In this document: positions 35,268-46,060 of the stretch, in pieces
Layout of the letters: each line of letters opens with the position of its first letter
Numbering within the stretch: position 1 is the first letter of the stretch
Origin: Anagrus nilaparvatae
Taxonomy: Eukaryota; Arthropoda; Insecta; Hymenoptera; Mymaridae
NCBI GenBank assembly: GCA_022575985.1
Contig: JAKSXM010000269.1
Location: 1,488,001 to 1,552,000 of the forward strand
Direction: 5' to 3'
Length of the DNA: 64,000 bases
Position numbers and translations under genes: made by a program
Notes under the pieces: generated by a model
What the model saw: only the letters and a program-made list of their open reading frames with translations
Database searches by the model: none
What the model was told of the DNA's origin: nothing

Positions 35268-36446
35268 GTAAATTTTATTTAAATTTTATTTTAATCTGTT
35301 ATAATTATGATTATTGATTTATTTATGTTATAATTATTTTCCCAAAAGCCTTTTTTTTTAAATCTTTACATTTTATAAAATAATTAGATATGAATGTTTG
35401 TAGTTGATAAGTTATTGTGGGTGAAAAGTTCCAAAATATTTTATTTAATATTTTTTAAAGTAAAAAGTTTTTTATGTTACTGCATACATGGTCTTTGTAA
35501 ATGGTATATCAAAACCTGAAAAAACGAGAATTCGATAGCCAAAACAAAAACTAACATTCAGCAAATGAAATTAAATAATTTATTAATTTAGTAAATTTCT
35601 ACTAATTTCATCAAACATAGAAGGTAAAATATATATTTCTTTTCTGCAATTAGCATACAAATAAATTTTACTGTAATTCAATATATTTTTTTCTATTAAA
35701 TCTATGTTCTCATTCTTTATGTCTCTCTTTCGAAACTGCACACATTAAATTTTTTAAAAATTTCTTAAGTATATCTTATAAGCCAGTAGTTACAACCATC
35801 TAACTAAATTCCAAGTTTACTTGCCATTTACAGTTACCTACTTTAACTCGTGGAATAACTCTTATGTCTATCAACTACACTAGTTCCTTCAAGGTTTTGC
35901 TAAAATTCTCTTTTTTCAAAACTTTAATTTTGTAAGCAACGTTTTTATTATATTTAGTATTTATCTATATCTTTTTTAAAAATTCTTCATGAAATTTCTT
36001 CCACATGCAGTAAATGTGGATCAGACACTCCTATTTTATCTTAATTCACAGTTTGCTCGTTATCTTATAACCCTGCTTGCCGAATTCTTCTGAGAAAAAC
36101 AATAGTCGGCAAAGTAAGTTTCTTAAGTTACGAGTTCTTGGACAGATTAGTATTACTGCCTGATTGACTATCTGATCTACTTGACTCATATTCATTATAA
36201 TTTTCACCGTTTAAACTCACTTCTAAGATAATGCTTCTTGTAAGAACCTTGATTATTTTCAGTGACAGTTTTTCCTTGCCGCAGCCAGAGCTCTCAGTAG
36301 CTGTGATAATTTCTCTGTAGCAGTGCTCTGCCAATCACTTGTAATCACTATCTTTGCAGAGGAAACACTCGGATATGTATCTCTAAGACTCATTTATCTT
36401 ATGTCCATTTGCATCGCATTAAAGGCTTTTCTTCTGTTTGGACCTT
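35268..36446. other. Non-coding, probable intron
   Basis: No gene is seen. A 68-residue minus-strand open frame at 36128-36334 has no family resemblance and is probably chance. The LINE at 36461 is inserted in this sequence, which resumes at 39591. Confidence 0.4.
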
Positions 36447-36899
36447 CGCAGGCATATTAATTTTTTTTTTTTTCTGGCCCCTTCAGAGAAGGGGCCTTTT
36501 TCGTAGGACGAGGAGAATGCTTTTACGCATGCCATACACCGCGTGCTGTATGGTTATGTGAGACTCAACCTCAAAATTATAGTTGCCCAGATACTCAGTA
36601 TAACTGAGGAGGAATTGCAATACCCACTAAACTCTCCACCCTCCTACATTTATTACAATATCATAGAATCCGGACCGGGACTCCCTGTTTAGGTATTACT
36701 TCGGTCCGGAAAAAATGCAACTAAGGCATTTCTTCGCCATACCCTGTCAATAAAGGAGGAGAGTTTCCTACGAGAGGAAACCTTCCTCCTTTTTTCTAAT
36801 CAGTGTCGCCCGTACGTACTCTGCCTCACTGTACCAGTTCACGGTACTGCGCAGCATTTCCGGGACGACTCCTTCTGGCCTCCATTCATCAAAGGGCGG

Positions 36900-37130
36900 T
36901 CACCCCTTAGCGAAGTGAGGACACCTAAAAAAGGTGTGTTCAGTGGTATCAGGCTCGCCCGGGCAATGCAAGCATTCCGGAGATGCCACCTTGCGCCACT
37001 TGAAAAGCATATCGCGGAAATAACCGTGACCAGTTAGGAACTGTGTGAGGTAGAAGTATACCTCCCCATGATCACGGATCATCCAGCTTTCCAAGTCGAT
37101 GATAAGTCCAAGGTCCCCTGGGGTCACCAT
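36900..37130 (-). pseudogene. R1-like LINE C-terminal zinc-knuckle region
   Basis: Encodes LIIDLESWMIRDHGEVYF, YLTQFLTGHGYFRDMLFKW and CLHCPGEPDTTEHTFFRC, a CCHC knuckle (C-x2-C-x8-H-x4-C) that closes many R1-like ORF2 proteins. The same region is found at 61476-61802, where the frame is longer and ends KKKEEGFLS. Confidence 0.8.
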
Positions 37131-37456
37131 TCCACCTATACTGCCAACATTCCAATGTGCGTGAGCGAGCGCGAACGAAAGCTATGTAGCGCTCTTCTTC
37201 CTCACGGTTATAGATCGCCTGCCTTTACAAGGCAAGCAGATCGATAGGAATCTTGCAGTACTTTTTTATGTGGACATTGTCCGCCCACACCTCTTCACCG
37301 TAGAGCAAGATAGAGTTGACTGTCGTCATCAACAGCCTCCTCTTCCCTGATCTGGGACCGCCGATGTTCGTCATCAGCCACGAGAGGGACTTTGTCACCC
37401 GGCCGGCCTTTTCACAGGCCTGCTAGAATTGTCTATTACCTACAATAGTAGATCAA

Positions 37457-38485
37457 CTATCTACAATAGTAGATCAACTTGTTGTCCAAAAAGACCCCCA
37501 AATATTTGACCGATGGTTTGGTCTGGATCATAAGGGGATTACGTCCGTCATCAAAGCTGACGCCGAATATGGTATCAACCCTTCTCCGGGTCAGAAGGAC
37601 GGTCTCCGTTTTCGGAAATGCCAGTTTGAGTCCGTGATCCGACATCCAGCTATTGATAAGGCGCATGGCCTCATCCAAAGTATTCTGCTGGTCCTCTGTC
37701 TTTTGAGCTGTTATGGTTAGAGCAACATCATCCGTGTATCTGATCATGGAGCATCCGTGCGGAAGCTCAATCTTTAGCAAGCCGTCGTAAAAGGCATTCC
37801 ATAGATCAGGGCCCAGAACTGAACCCTGCGCTATGCCTGCGCTTAATACTTTACCTCTTGTGCTATCGAGCGTGCCCCAGTGCAGGTATCGGTCCCTGAG
37901 GTAGTCTCTGAGTATGTTTTTCAGATAATCTGGAACTCTGAAGGGACGATATGTTGCACTATCTGCTCGAGGGAGTGCAACATATCGTCCCACTTAGCCG
38001 AGTTGAATGCGTTTTTCACATCCAACGTGACAAGCAGGACGTCCGGATTAATATCCGGCCGTACTTGCTGGCCCTCATAACCACCTTCATGACCTGTTCG
38101 ATGGCACCGATCGTGGAACGCCCCTCACGAAAACCATGTTGCTCGTCGCTAAGGTCACCCGCTTCCTTAATTGCCTGCCGCAATCTTCCTCTGACATACA
38201 CATATACATACACAATGGTCTGTAAGATTATGGTGATCCTGGTTCGCCCTTTCCCTTGCTTATCAGAGCCAGGAAGGCCACTTTCCAGTCCCTTGGAAAG
38301 ACGCTTGCAACGAGGCACGCATTAAAAATGCCAAAGAAAAAACCAGAGATTACCATTTCAGCCGCCTTAAGAGCTTCCGCGGGTATTCCGTCTGGTCCTG
38401 GCGCTTTCAAATTTTTTATTGACCTTATTGCCTGAAGCATCTCCGCCTCGCTAAATAGCAGATCTTGCTCCCTTGGGACATCCAC
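37457..38485 (-). pseudogene. R1-like LINE reverse transcriptase, frameshifted
   Basis: In order on the minus strand: LFSEAEMLQAIRSIKNLKAPGPDGIPAEAL split into shorter recognised pieces (SIKNLKAPGPDGIPAEAL near 38400), VFPRDWKVAFLALISKGKG, then in another frame LSDEQHGFREGRSTIGAI, then VLSAGIAQGSVLGPDLWNAF, and the catalytic region IRYTDDVALTI where relatives have YADD. KYLGVFLDNKL follows. There are at least two frame changes (near 38230 and 38020) and an inverted-repeat replacement at 37942-37990. The N-terminus of the open frame at 37993 (GRYVALPRADSATYRPF) is the reversed arm and not RT. Confidence 0.85.
37942..37990. repeat. Perfect 18-bp inverted repeat inside the RT
   Basis: Arm GGGACGATATGTTGCACT (37942-37959) and its exact complement (37973-37990) surround a 13-nt loop. 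One arm encodes the normal LINE text (KWDDMLHS on the minus strand); the other replaces the expected next residues. This looks like a template-switch mutation. Confidence 0.8.
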
Positions 38486-39040
38486 GGATCGCTGTTGATA
38501 TCATCTCTTAGCGACCGAAGACAGCGCGCCTTGCTGAGGCGGATGGCTTTCGCCAGCCTATGCTTAGCTTCCTTGTACTCTTCAGAACAAAAAAAAAGAT
38601 AAAATTTAACACCAAACTTTGCAAAAATTTAATTAAAATTTTGAAATTTTTTTTATTTCCAAAAACTTATTAAATACAACAAATTATTGTTTAATATATA
38701 AGTCATTTAGATATTCAGAAGTACTATAGTAAATTAAAAAAAAAAATTTTTTTTTATATGAGATCTCACGTGAGATCTCACGTGAGATAGTACGTGAGAT
38801 AGTATGTGAGATAGTATGTGAGATCTCACGTGAGATCTCACGTAACATCTCACGTCTTTTTTGACAGCAGAGTTCATCGTTTTGTCACACCCGGGCTTAA
38901 GTTTTCCCATGATAACCTTATATCCCAGGCCCCATGGATCGCTGTTGATATCATCTCTTAGCGACCAAAGACAGCGCGCCTTGCTGAGGCGCATGGCTTT
39001 TGCCAGCCTATGCTTGGCTTCCTTGTATTCTTTAGAGCTC
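38483..39040. repeat. 100-bp LINE duplication flanking a palindromic insert
   Basis: 38483-38585 and 38937-39040 are near-identical (both start GGATCGCTGTTGATATCATC, with a handful of substitutions). Between them lies non-LINE AT-rich DNA (about 38590-38755). It is followed by about 90 bp of GAGATCTCACGT / GAGATAGTACGT units (38758-38855), each self-complementary around AGATCT or CACGTG. LINE text resumes near 38870. Confidence 0.8.
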
Positions 39041-39480
39041 GTAGCCAGCTGTGGGTGGCCATGCGCTCTTTGCCATCTTCTGCTTTCCCCTTGACAGACC
39101 CGCCTAAACTCCGCAATTTCTTCATTCCACCAGTACACGCTTCTTTTACCCTTGAAGGGCCGTTTACGCGGCAGAGAGGCATCGCAAGCTTCCCTCAGAA
39201 GAGCAGTTACCCTCTTGACGAGAGTCTCTGCCTCTCCCGGGGTGGTCGGTCCTCCATGCCAGGCAAGGATAGACGAGGACTCTTCACGAAGATATTCCAC
39301 AAATCTGTCCTCGTTCATCTTTGATACATTCCAGCCTAGTGGGCGCTTTTTGTACGGGGGCCGATTAACGACCCTATCACGCACTTTGAAGTTGATGTAA
39401 TTATGGTCGCTGCCATTGGCTCCATCCATCACCCTTCAACCACCCACTCTTCCTGCCAACCCGGCTGAGGCAAAAGTGAC
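38862..39480 (-). pseudogene. R1-like LINE endonuclease end and linker
   Basis: Minus-strand frame from 39432 begins MMDGANGSDHNYINFKVRDR. The SDH...F text is the terminal motif of the apurinic-type endonuclease of LINEs. The linker follows: PYKKRPLGWNVSKMNEDRFV, YWWNEEIAEFRRVCQGESR and SLRDDINSDPWGLGYKVIMG. The frame then runs into the palindromic insert (GATCTCACGT repeats), where the translated SHVRSHV residues are not protein-coding in origin. Upstream, to 39574, other frames give FGESIPDVTFASAG. Confidence 0.75.
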
Positions 39481-39590
39481 GTCAGGGATCGATTCACCAA
39501 ACCCTGGCCTTACGTAGGTTATTCCCAGAGTTCATGACCACCGGATCAGTTCTAGCGGCCATCTCTAGGATCAACGCAGGCATATTAATT

Positions 39591-40839
39591 ACGCCCGTAG
39601 GCTAAACATTTAATGGTAAACCGGATGGTTAATCATGATGATAAACTATGTACTTTACAAGAAGGTATATTATTTTTATTCCAAAAAGGTTAATTAATTA
39701 TTTCTGTCATATCCCGGAATACCGTAAATTAATAAAATTATATAATTATATAATTATAAAATGTCCGAAAGAAAGCTGACATATTTTGGTAAGTGTTCTA
39801 AAATTTGTGCATCATTGCAAGGTATCATTGAAAGGATCAGATAACTCAACTATCGTTGAGTCTGTTTGTTGTGGTTATTGTAAATGAATTACATAATGGA
39901 ATGTCTTTTTGCCCAGAATATGCTTTTCATTGATAAATATTATTAGAGCTTTTTTCATGCCTCAGATAAGTCTCATCACATATAAATACGAGGCATTCAG
40001 TAAATCCATAGAGCAATTCTGGCACTTTCGATGTTTTAGTCAATAAAAAATCTCTCGTATAGGTTGGTAAATCAAATTTTTGAAGTAGTACAAATTCTTT
40101 AAGACATTTTATAACCGATATAATGGAATCATTGACAACTGCAATTTTGTTGTCTAATATAGCAGCAATAGGGGACTTACTTGTAATCAAATTAATAAAT
40201 AAATTATATACCAATATTTTCATTAAGTTATAAACTTTCCATTTTTATAAATAATTTTTGATAAAATAAAATATTTTTTTTATAATTTTTAATTAAAAAC
40301 TCGAAAAAAATAATATGAATTCGATTGATTTTAAAACGCGTATTTATATTCAAAAACTTATACAATAAATTAAATTAGGATTATTTATTTTCAATTATGG
40401 ATAGGTAGGGTTGTTTTAGATTAACTTTGTACACGAGCTTTTATTATCAGACTTTGACTTTATTTTATACATTATATCAAGAAAGACTTTATTTATATAT
40501 ATACTAAAAAGTCGAATTTATAGGAGCATTCACGTAAGGTCTTAAAAAGCTCATACTATTACTCCTGGAAAAAGTAAGTAGTAGTCTCGCTTCGCCCGGA
40601 TAACTGAGCTTTTCTTGGAAAAGCTCGGAATATATAAGATGCGGCATTTGCGTAAAAGAAATGGATTGGTTGCTAGGTGGAGAAAAAGCTTTCTTAGGAG
40701 GAGCTTTCATTTCTGAGGCGGCGGTTTTTTAAAATTTACATAATAGAGAGGGAAAATATCAATCGATAGTCTGGTAGTTTTCAATATGGGGTAGTCCTTT
40801 TTGGCGAAGTAAACAAATAAAGTTGTTTTTATTAATTTT
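39591..40839. other. AT-rich non-coding; one unassigned open frame
   Basis: The target sequence of LINE copy 1 resumes here. A 98-residue minus-strand frame (39927-40223; LDNKIAVVNDSIISVIKCL, VLLQKFDLPTYTRDFL) is not low-complexity and could be a transposase or host fragment. I do not recognise it. The stretch at 40500-40740 is GC-richer and may be the terminal region of the DIRS element that follows. Confidence 0.4.
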
Positions 40840-42384
40840 TAGTTAAGTCTGTCCACACCCAATCATTCACACTTGCAGAATAACTTTTTCTACTTGACTC
40901 GGGGGCTGGCCTGTTGAAAGATTGATCAGATATCGGTCTAGATCCTTGATAGTTATTGGAGATTTCTACGACTTGTTCATCAGTTCAGACATCCAAAACG
41001 TTGGTTCCCATTTCGGAGCAATCAGAATATAGTGACCTTGACAATTGTTGAGATGCGCTAACACTCGTGGTATTAGATTTGGGGGTGAAAATATCCATGC
41101 TAGATTGAATTTCCAAATTTTGCTGAATGCATCGATGAAGATCGCCTGATGGTCTCTTGAATTGATTGTTACATACTTTTTGACTACCACAGACATTTTT
41201 TACACAAACAGATCGATTTCTGGCACACCCCATTGTCTGAATATCTGGTACCGTGCTTCTGATAGAAGTTGCCACTTGGGTAACGATTTCTTTTTCGACA
41301 GTCGATTTGCGATCCCGTTGTATCTCCCTGAGATATAAGCTGCTGACAAGGTTATGTTCATTGAATCGACTATTAAGGAGTACCTGGTATGTCAAGTCGA
41401 GGAGATCGATCGAGCGAGGGCCTCCTTCTTTGTTGATGTAGGCCACAAGAGTGCGATTATCGGTTTGAAGAAGAACATGAGCATTTCTTAGGTTAGAAGC
41501 ATTTTCTTTTAGTGTAGCATAAACAGCATACATCTACCTTTTGTTTGAATTCCACGAGCTTTACTTGGTTTTCTAAGATTCTGACTGGTGAGAGTTTTCT
41601 AGCTGAGCCCCCCAGCCGGAATCTGCAGCATCTGTAGTGAGAAAATGAGTTACATTTTTTTTGTGCAAAGGTGTAGTTGAAGCTAAGTCTGTTTTTCAGC
41701 AAGTCAGTTCGTTCAAAACTGATTGAGAAAGAGGTAGTTTTTCTCGTCTGTTTTGAAGAAACTGACAACTGAAACGTTGTAAATAACGGCAGTGAAGTCG
41801 ACCTCTGTAAACTGCGAGATTCGCAAAATTCAAATGGCTCAGCAGGCTTTGCAAAAGCTTTAAAGTACAAGAGCGTTCGTTCTCGACTTTTTTTAATATT
41901 TCCTGAATAGAACGTATTTTGTTAATTAGTAAATGAATTTGAAATTACGTAATACCCCCAGAGCTTCAGTAGTTTGAAGGGATAAATTGGCTCTGTTTTG
42001 AGCAACCAACAGAAAATCGTCTTGATAGACAATCACCCTGACACCTTGTGAACCAAGGATTTCTGCAATCCATTTCGTTATAGTCGCGAAAATGTGAGGG
42101 TCAGATGAGAAGCCAAAAAGCAAGCACGTAATCTGATATCGGGTCCCTTTCTAGACCAGACTCAGAAGATTCCGATGAGACCCTGCTATTGGTACATGAG
42201 AATAAGCCTGAGCAAGGTCTATTTTCTCCAACTAGTCCCCTGGTTGCAGGAAATCTGGAATTTGTACCTGTGATAAAAGACTGAATTTTGTTACATTCAC
42301 ATGTTCGTTCAGAACTCTCAGGTCGAAAATTCGACGGATTCCGCCGGGTGGTTTTAGTACCAAATGTAACGAGGCATTTTTGCC
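40840..42384 (-). pseudogene. DIRS-type RT-RNase H, degenerate
   Basis: Minus-strand reading from about 42380 gives LVLKPPGGIRRIFDLRVL, FSLLSQVQIPDFLQPGD, stop, LEKIDLAQAYSHVPIAGSH, stop, KGTRYQITCLLFGFSSDP, and the catalytic region VRVIVYQDDFLLVAQ (family YLDD). RNase H follows at 41533 leftwards (LYAVYATL-like start, HVLLQTDNRTLVAYINKEGG) and then INSRDHQAIFIDAFSKIW and WIFSPPNLIPRVLAHLNN. The two stops replace Trp codons (TGG to TAG). Several frame changes occur between 41930 and 40970. I did not find the tyrosine recombinase that should follow. Family knowledge places this order in DIRS elements. Confidence 0.8.
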
Positions 42385-43100
42385 CGTTACAAGCAAATAT
42401 TAAATATTAAATTATTTAATATTTGCAAACATACATACACACATATTCGCGCGCCTCAAGTCTTCAAGACAGAATATTTCCGCCTAGCAACAATCAAATT
42501 TCACAGATATTATTTCTAGTTTAAAAATATTCTAATAGAAGATCAATAAAAAGCAGCACCAATCAATAAAAGTAGATAGATTTAGATTTTATTTTTATTT
42601 TATAGATTTTCATATCGACTGATAATGATTTATAGTATTAGCCGCACGGCGCTGTAATAGAAGACCATGCCGTTTCCTTTGCAAAACGAGCATTCCGGTT
42701 TCAGCTCTGGACTGCGACGTCACGCGCGATGTCCATAGAGCAAGTAACGGTTTCGCACCTCCAAGTGCCAAAAAAATACTGGTAAAGATACGCGTATTGC
42801 CTTGGAGCCATTTTAACATAAATTAAATTAAATAATCATCTATAAAGTGATAAATATTATTTATAGTGAAACCATACATAAAGTGTAAATTAGATTAATA
42901 AATTAAATTAAATAGCCGACCACGGTCGCCATTAAATTGCATAACGATTTTATTAAAAATATTAATTAAGACCACGATCATGTAAAGTGAAGAAGCCGAC
43001 AGCAGTCGATAAAATCCTGCATCGGCATCAACGAGTCTACATCATTATTCAGCATCCTAGCAGACGACATCATCCACAAGTAGACGACTCCAGCAGCAGA
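42385..43100. other. Sequence interrupting the DIRS element, left part
   Basis: DIRS RT text ends abruptly at about 42384, next to a palindromic AT stretch (AAATATTAAATATTAAATT). The following 700 bp have no gene. The 69-residue frame at 42610-42819 has no recognised family. Confidence 0.45.
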
Positions 43101-43102
43101 TA

Positions 43103-44189
43103 AGGCTTTTAACATACGTCACGTGACTAGTAGCTATATAGTGTAACGGAAGAAAACAAACCATTTTTTTAATTAAATACTTTTATCAATTAAAATTTGT
43201 TTCATAAGTTCCATAGAGGTTTTATTTTACTGCAAATCCTACATCGTAACCAAGTTTTTGATTCGGCACCCAACCTGGATTATTCATATCAAAATCTGAA
43301 ACAGGTTCCTCTAATTCTATATTAATATTCCAATCAAAAAAATCAATTATTTAGTAAAAAAGAAAATTGTATTTTATATATGCCAACAAATTGTAACATA
43401 TAAAACTAGATATTAAGTATCAAATGAATCAATTTTCCAAAAAAGTGTTGATCATCACTTTATTCTAAAAAGATTTAAAAAACAATAATAAGGAAACTCT
43501 TTAACTTTAAAAACAAGATCATAAATTGAATTAATATTCACCAGAAATGAAATGCAAGCTACAAACTCTTGCATCGCTGATGTAAGATTCATTCAAGACA
43601 CAGCTCGAATTAAAGCATGAATCCCCATTTTTTTTGCCTTTGTAATCTTAGATTATTAAATTCTTCATGGTTCACAGTATTTTTATCAAAAGTATTCAAA
43701 ATATTTTGGTATTTTGTACATTTGCTATTTACAGAAACAGGAAACTTTGAAAATTTTGTTTTTTTTTTGTCATCTTCCATACTTCCATAACTTTTGCATT
43801 CAAATATTGCACAACTAAGAGGCGTTTCTATTGTTTACTAAGTTAATAGCTGCCAGATTATCAGATAAGTTAATTAAAAACACTTAAAAAGGTAAATTTA
43901 TAAAAAAAACAAGATTTCACTCCAAAAATATGCATAACCTACAACATTTTCACCATCTTTTTTAATTTTTTTAAAATAAAGACGTAACAAATAATTAAAA
44001 TTTTTTGTTATTCTTGTAAAATAACCTTTTCTTTATTTATAATTATAATCACTTTTTAATAACTATCAGTAATATTTTTTAAAAATTAATTTTAATAACC
44101 GCTTCCATAAGAACTACATGTAAAAAAATGGTTTGTTTTCTTCCGTTACACTATATAGCTACTAGTCACGTGACGTATGTTAAAAGCCT
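43103..44189. mobile_element. MITE with 68-bp inverted ends and TA target
   Basis: The left end, 43103-43170 (starting AGGCTTTTAACATACGTCAC), is matched by its reverse complement at 44122-44189 with no difference that I could see. TA flanks both sides (43101-43102 and 44190-44191). The interior, about 950 bp, is AT-rich with no gene. TA duplication and long inverted ends suggest a Tc1/mariner-type or related non-autonomous element. The near-identical arms imply recent origin. Confidence 0.85.
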
Positions 44190-44191
44190 TA

Positions 44192-44935
44192 TATTATATC
44201 AGCGCGGTATCGTAAAAGTGTGTGTATGTGTGAATGCGCGCGGATCGCGATTATATTATGTAAAGCCACACGGGTTAATTATTTTAATATTATAATTATA
44301 ATTCATATTTGATTTTAAAGCCTATGAGGCAATATAAAATTTAAATAAAGTTTAAGATAAATATTTTATAATAAATAAATAAGTGTTTAATTCATTTATG
44401 TGTAAGTGCATGTTCACATATAATCATATTTACCCACCAAATACCTATTTCTTAGAACTCCCTCACTTGCCGAGTGAGATCGTTTCTTATGCCGAGCTAG
44501 CCGAATAACAGAGGTAATTTCCCCCCTATTTTATTATCATTATTATTAACAGATAATTATACACACATATATATTTATTAAAAGGCGCTCTTTAAGTATA
44601 AATATATTAATGAATATATATATGTATGTATATTATTACAAATTATTTAACTGAAAATACCCCGTTATACAAAAACATTCTTGAAATAAAGCTGATGGAC
44701 ACGAGACGGTATCTCCAATACTTTTTGTTAAAGAAAAAGTTGATGTTGTTCTGACATTGCTTGAGAAGGTACTCCTATAAATTTTGTATTTCGCCAATCT
44801 TGTGTTAATCGAGGTCTGGAAGTAAGAGGGATTCATGTTCCTAAAATCATTTTTAAGATGTGTTCCGAAGCCCCTATCTCTTTTCCATCGATCTTAAAAA
44901 TTTTGTAATTTGACCTCCTGTAAAGTGCTACATCC
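44192..44935. other. Sequence interrupting the DIRS element, right part
   Basis: No clear gene. A minus-strand 66-residue frame at 44636-44836 (NTRLAKYKIYRSTF) may be a frameshifted remnant of the DIRS region between gag and RT, but I cannot confirm it. Confidence 0.35.
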
Positions 44936-44940
44936 TGCAG

Positions 44941-45993
44941 TCATTTATCATTTTGCATACGAAAGAAATCATAAGATTTTCCTATTGTATTATCTTTTCT
45001 ATTAAAATTTTTAGAATTATTATGATTATTGATATTATTATCCTGATGACTCCTTTGGGAACTAAAATTTTTCTTATGATTATTATCAGATTTTGAATTG
45101 CCTGATGAATAATTAGATTTTCTTTGGACATAGGAATGGTTAGATCTTTTTAAATAATTGGGAATGTGTAGCGAAACTTGAGGACCACCAACAGAGTGCA
45201 TTCATGATGACAATCTTTCTTTATCAAAAAGGTATTCAGTACTCGGAGGAATTTGTTTTAAAACACCTGTACATTTTTTATTTTAAGTTCTGATAAAACA
45301 GAATCTCTACGTACCTCAATACATTCAGTCCTTTTACCACATATAACCTGCATAATTTGTTCATGATTTTTTAAGATTTTGGAATTTGATCCAAAAGCAG
45401 CATTTAATTGATCATATATCGGAAAAAGATTCAGTCCTTCAGGGTTTTTGAAAGCCCAATCAATTATTAATTGTAGATTTTGCTGGATTAGGTCTTAATT
45501 TCTTATGTTCGAGCATGGCATTTGAAAGAACGGTTAAAGTCCGCTCTGTCGGCGCTACAGGATCCTTATGCTTATTAAAATGGCATAACTTTTTATTTAC
45601 TTTCAAATCTATAAATCCTGGAGAAGCCAGGAAAGTTTTTAATGCAGATGAGTATCTCACCTCTTTCCAATCAGGAGTTTCAAACCTTTGTAATTTTCTA
45701 ATTATTTTTAAACGCTCTTCGGAAGCTGGACGAATTATTCTTTTTTCATCAACTGATTTTGAATAGTTTTTTATATCTATTAATCTAGATTGTTGAGGTA
45801 ATTGAGATGGTAAATTCAAAAAAGAAGAAGCTTGAGGAACCTCATTTGTGGATACATCCTTTGAAAATATCATTTTAGATAAAAAATTTAATTGCTTTTG
45901 CCAAAAGAGCGTTATCTTGTCCACAAAACTTTTTTCTTTGAAGTTGGAAATTTGTTGGAGCATCGGATTCAGATGGTGTATCACTTTCTTCAT
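44941..45993 (-). pseudogene. DIRS-type gag-like ORF, frameshifted
   Basis: The main frame (45993-45460, 178 residues) has KIIRKLQRFETPDWKEVRYS, LKTFLASPGFIDLKVNK and APTERTLTVLSNAMLEHKK. This W..VRYS..LK.F.A.PGF..L.VN text with PTERT..ALSN is typical of the first ORF of DIRS elements. After a break at about 45210-45460, a Ser/Asn/Lys-rich basic tail (45201-44941, GPQVSLHIPNYLKRSNHSY) completes it. It lies upstream of the RT in minus-strand order, so 46000 to 40840 was one element before the interruption. Confidence 0.7.
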
Positions 45994-46060
45994 GCATTCT
46001 TACCCGTATAGAATTATTGGGATCTTCATTAGAATAACTTGATTCAATCATTTTTATATA

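Larger units (their letters stand above)
36461..39574 (-). mobile_element. R1-like LINE, copy 1, 5'-truncated, 14-bp TSD, poly(A)
   Basis: The target duplication CGCAGGCATATTAA flanks it at 36447-36460 and 39575-39588. The 3' end on the minus strand is a perfect 9-bp-stem hairpin (GGCCCCTTC / GAAGGGGCC, 36476-36496) followed by a poly(A) tail (the T run at 36461-36473). Order on the minus strand: the end of the endonuclease domain (PDVTFASAGL, then NGSDHNYINF), a linker, RT, and a C-terminal zinc knuckle. The internal structure is disturbed by a 100-bp duplication around a palindromic insert and by an 18-bp inverted repeat in RT. R1-like assignment rests on the RT text and the CCHC tail. Confidence 0.85.

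Noticed and set aside
36128..36334. 68-residue minus-strand frame (Ser-rich C-terminus)
   Set aside because: No splice support, no family resemblance, isolated in intron-like sequence.
39010..39400. Plus-strand frames of 82-104 residues
   Set aside because: Shadows of the minus-strand R1-like LINE linker.
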